Shown piece after piece: positions 63,525-64,000 of a DNA stretch of 64,000 nucleotides. Under the pieces are notes generated by a model. That model searched no databases. It was not told the DNA's origin and saw nothing but the letters and a program-made list of their open reading frames with translations. The first letter of the stretch is position 1; each line of letters opens with the position of its first letter. Origin of the DNA: Streptomyces sp. NRRL B-3428 (lineage in GTDB: Bacteria; Actinomycetota; Actinomycetes; Streptomycetales; Streptomycetaceae); the NCBI GenBank assembly GCA_000721375.1, contig JOGW01000018.1:1-64000 (forward strand), read 5' to 3'. A program made the position numbers and the translations under genes.

Positions 63525-64000
63525 ATGGGTGTGCGGCTCATGGTGGTCGACGATCACCGCTTGCTGGCCGAAGCGCTCGCCTCGGCACTGAAACTGCGCG
63601 GGCACCGGGTGCTCGCCGCCGCCGCACCGGCCGCGGGAGCGGCGGAACTTGTGGTGCAGCGCGCGCCCGAAGTCTGTCTGATCGGTACGTCCACGCCCGC
63701 CGAACCGGGCATCTTCGATCCGATCGTGAAGATCAAACGGGAGCGTCCGCAGGTCGCCGTCGTGGTCCTGGGCCCCGTGCCCTCACCACGCGGCATCGCG
63801 GCCGCGTTCGCCGCCGGCGCCTCCGGTTACGTACGGCACGACGAGCGGATCGAAGGCGTCGAGCGCGCCATCATGAAGGCCCGCGCGGGGGAGGCGGCGG
63901 TCGCACCGCAGCTGCTCCAGGGCGCCTTCTCCGAGCTGCTCAACCCGGCGGCGCAGCCCGACGACGAGGGCCAGCGGCTGCTGCAGATGCTGACGCCGAG
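63525..64000 (+). CDS. LuxR/NarL-type response regulator with atypical receiver (5' part only)
   Basis: Open frame running off the window end; only ~158 codons are visible. The receiver opens RLMVVDDHRLLAEALASALKLRGHRVLAA with the acidic pair intact. The strand that should read ..MD..MP is instead EVCLIGTSTPAEP, so the phospho-acceptor Asp is replaced by Gly. The later K motif reads GYVRHDE, lacking the conserved Lys. It is therefore a pseudo-receiver probably not activated by phosphorylation. The C-terminal HTH is outside the window. GGGGGG precedes the ATG. Confidence 0.82.
   Translation, partial: MGVRLMVVDDHRLLAEALASALKLRGHRVLAAAAPAAGAAELVVQRAPEVCLIGTSTPAEPGIFDPIVKIKRERPQVAVVVLGPVPSPRGIAAAFAAGASGYVRHDERIEGVERAIMKARAGEAAVAPQLLQGAFSELLNPAAQPDDEGQRLLQMLTP

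Overview
The window is a contiguous piece of a Streptomyces-type chromosome. The DNA is very GC-rich with strong third-position GC bias, GTG/TTG starts are common, and it carries Streptomyces markers: a SepX-like membrane protein, an SsgA-family protein, a Pro/Gln/Tyr-rich surface protein pair and a tricorn protease. No insertion sequence, prophage, CRISPR array or rRNA is visible. There is one tRNA (Ala, CGC anticodon). About 60 genes are supported and almost every long antisense reading frame is a GC-codon shadow.

1-8.2 kb is a low-oxygen/nitrogen module: a fused nitrite reductase (NirB with a C-terminal NirD piece), a NarK nitrate/nitrite transporter, then pyruvate formate-lyase and its radical-SAM activase, which are unusual in a genus regarded as obligately aerobic. 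The pfl upstream region carries a near-perfect Rex (NADH/NAD+ sensor) operator and three GGGACC half-sites resembling DevR/OsdR hypoxia boxes. 8.2-14.3 kb holds a small acidic protein, MscL, an SAF-domain (CpaB-like) protein, MTA phosphorylase, an FmdB zinc-ribbon protein with a poly-Ser tail behind a CIRCE-like element, an MFS exporter and a K+/H+ antiporter with an apparent CTG start. 14.6-23.4 kb holds a penicillin acylase, 5-formyl-THF cyclo-ligase, then galU-moeA/glp-moaC-mogA-rimJ-sepX, largely coupled by stop/start overlaps. tRNA-Ala follows.

23.6-36.6 kb is more accessory: lipoprotein plus orphan histidine kinase, GNAT, exonuclease III, quinone oxidoreductase, two MerR regulators, a Baeyer-Villiger monooxygenase/hydrolase/SDR operon, a small helical protein, tricorn protease and an SsgA-like protein. 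36.8-39.4 kb is an ECF-type Ni/Co transporter (CbiMN-CbiQ-CbiO) behind a near-perfect Nur box. 39.5-48 kb has a serine hydrolase, TrmO, DMT transporter, YbaK deacylase, two tandem paralogous penicillin-binding proteins and protein O-mannosyltransferase. 48.1-54.7 kb has a DUF2975/HTH regulator pair behind a 23-bp perfect dyad, then rsmI, a zinc-ribbon gene, tatD, rpf, ksgA and ispE. 54.8-64 kb has an acyltransferase, a lipoprotein, an ABC-F protein, a secreted protein, two tandem PQQ-propeller membrane proteins and the start of a response regulator lacking its phospho-acceptor Asp.

The gene order mscL, FmdB-like, cyclo-ligase, galU, moeA, rimJ, GlpR-like, pmt, rsmI, tatD, rpfB, ksgA, ispE matches what is known of the Mycobacterium tuberculosis Rv0985c-Rv1011 region, so most of the window is ancient actinobacterial backbone with Streptomyces-specific insertions. 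The most distinctive material is the anaerobic module with its Rex site, the CIRCE-controlled FmdB/Ruc-like chaperone, the Nur-controlled metal importer, the dyad-controlled DUF2975/HTH pair, the structured rpf leader and the terminal pseudo-receiver. Motif matches were made by eye; homology statements rest on recognised family motifs, not database searches.
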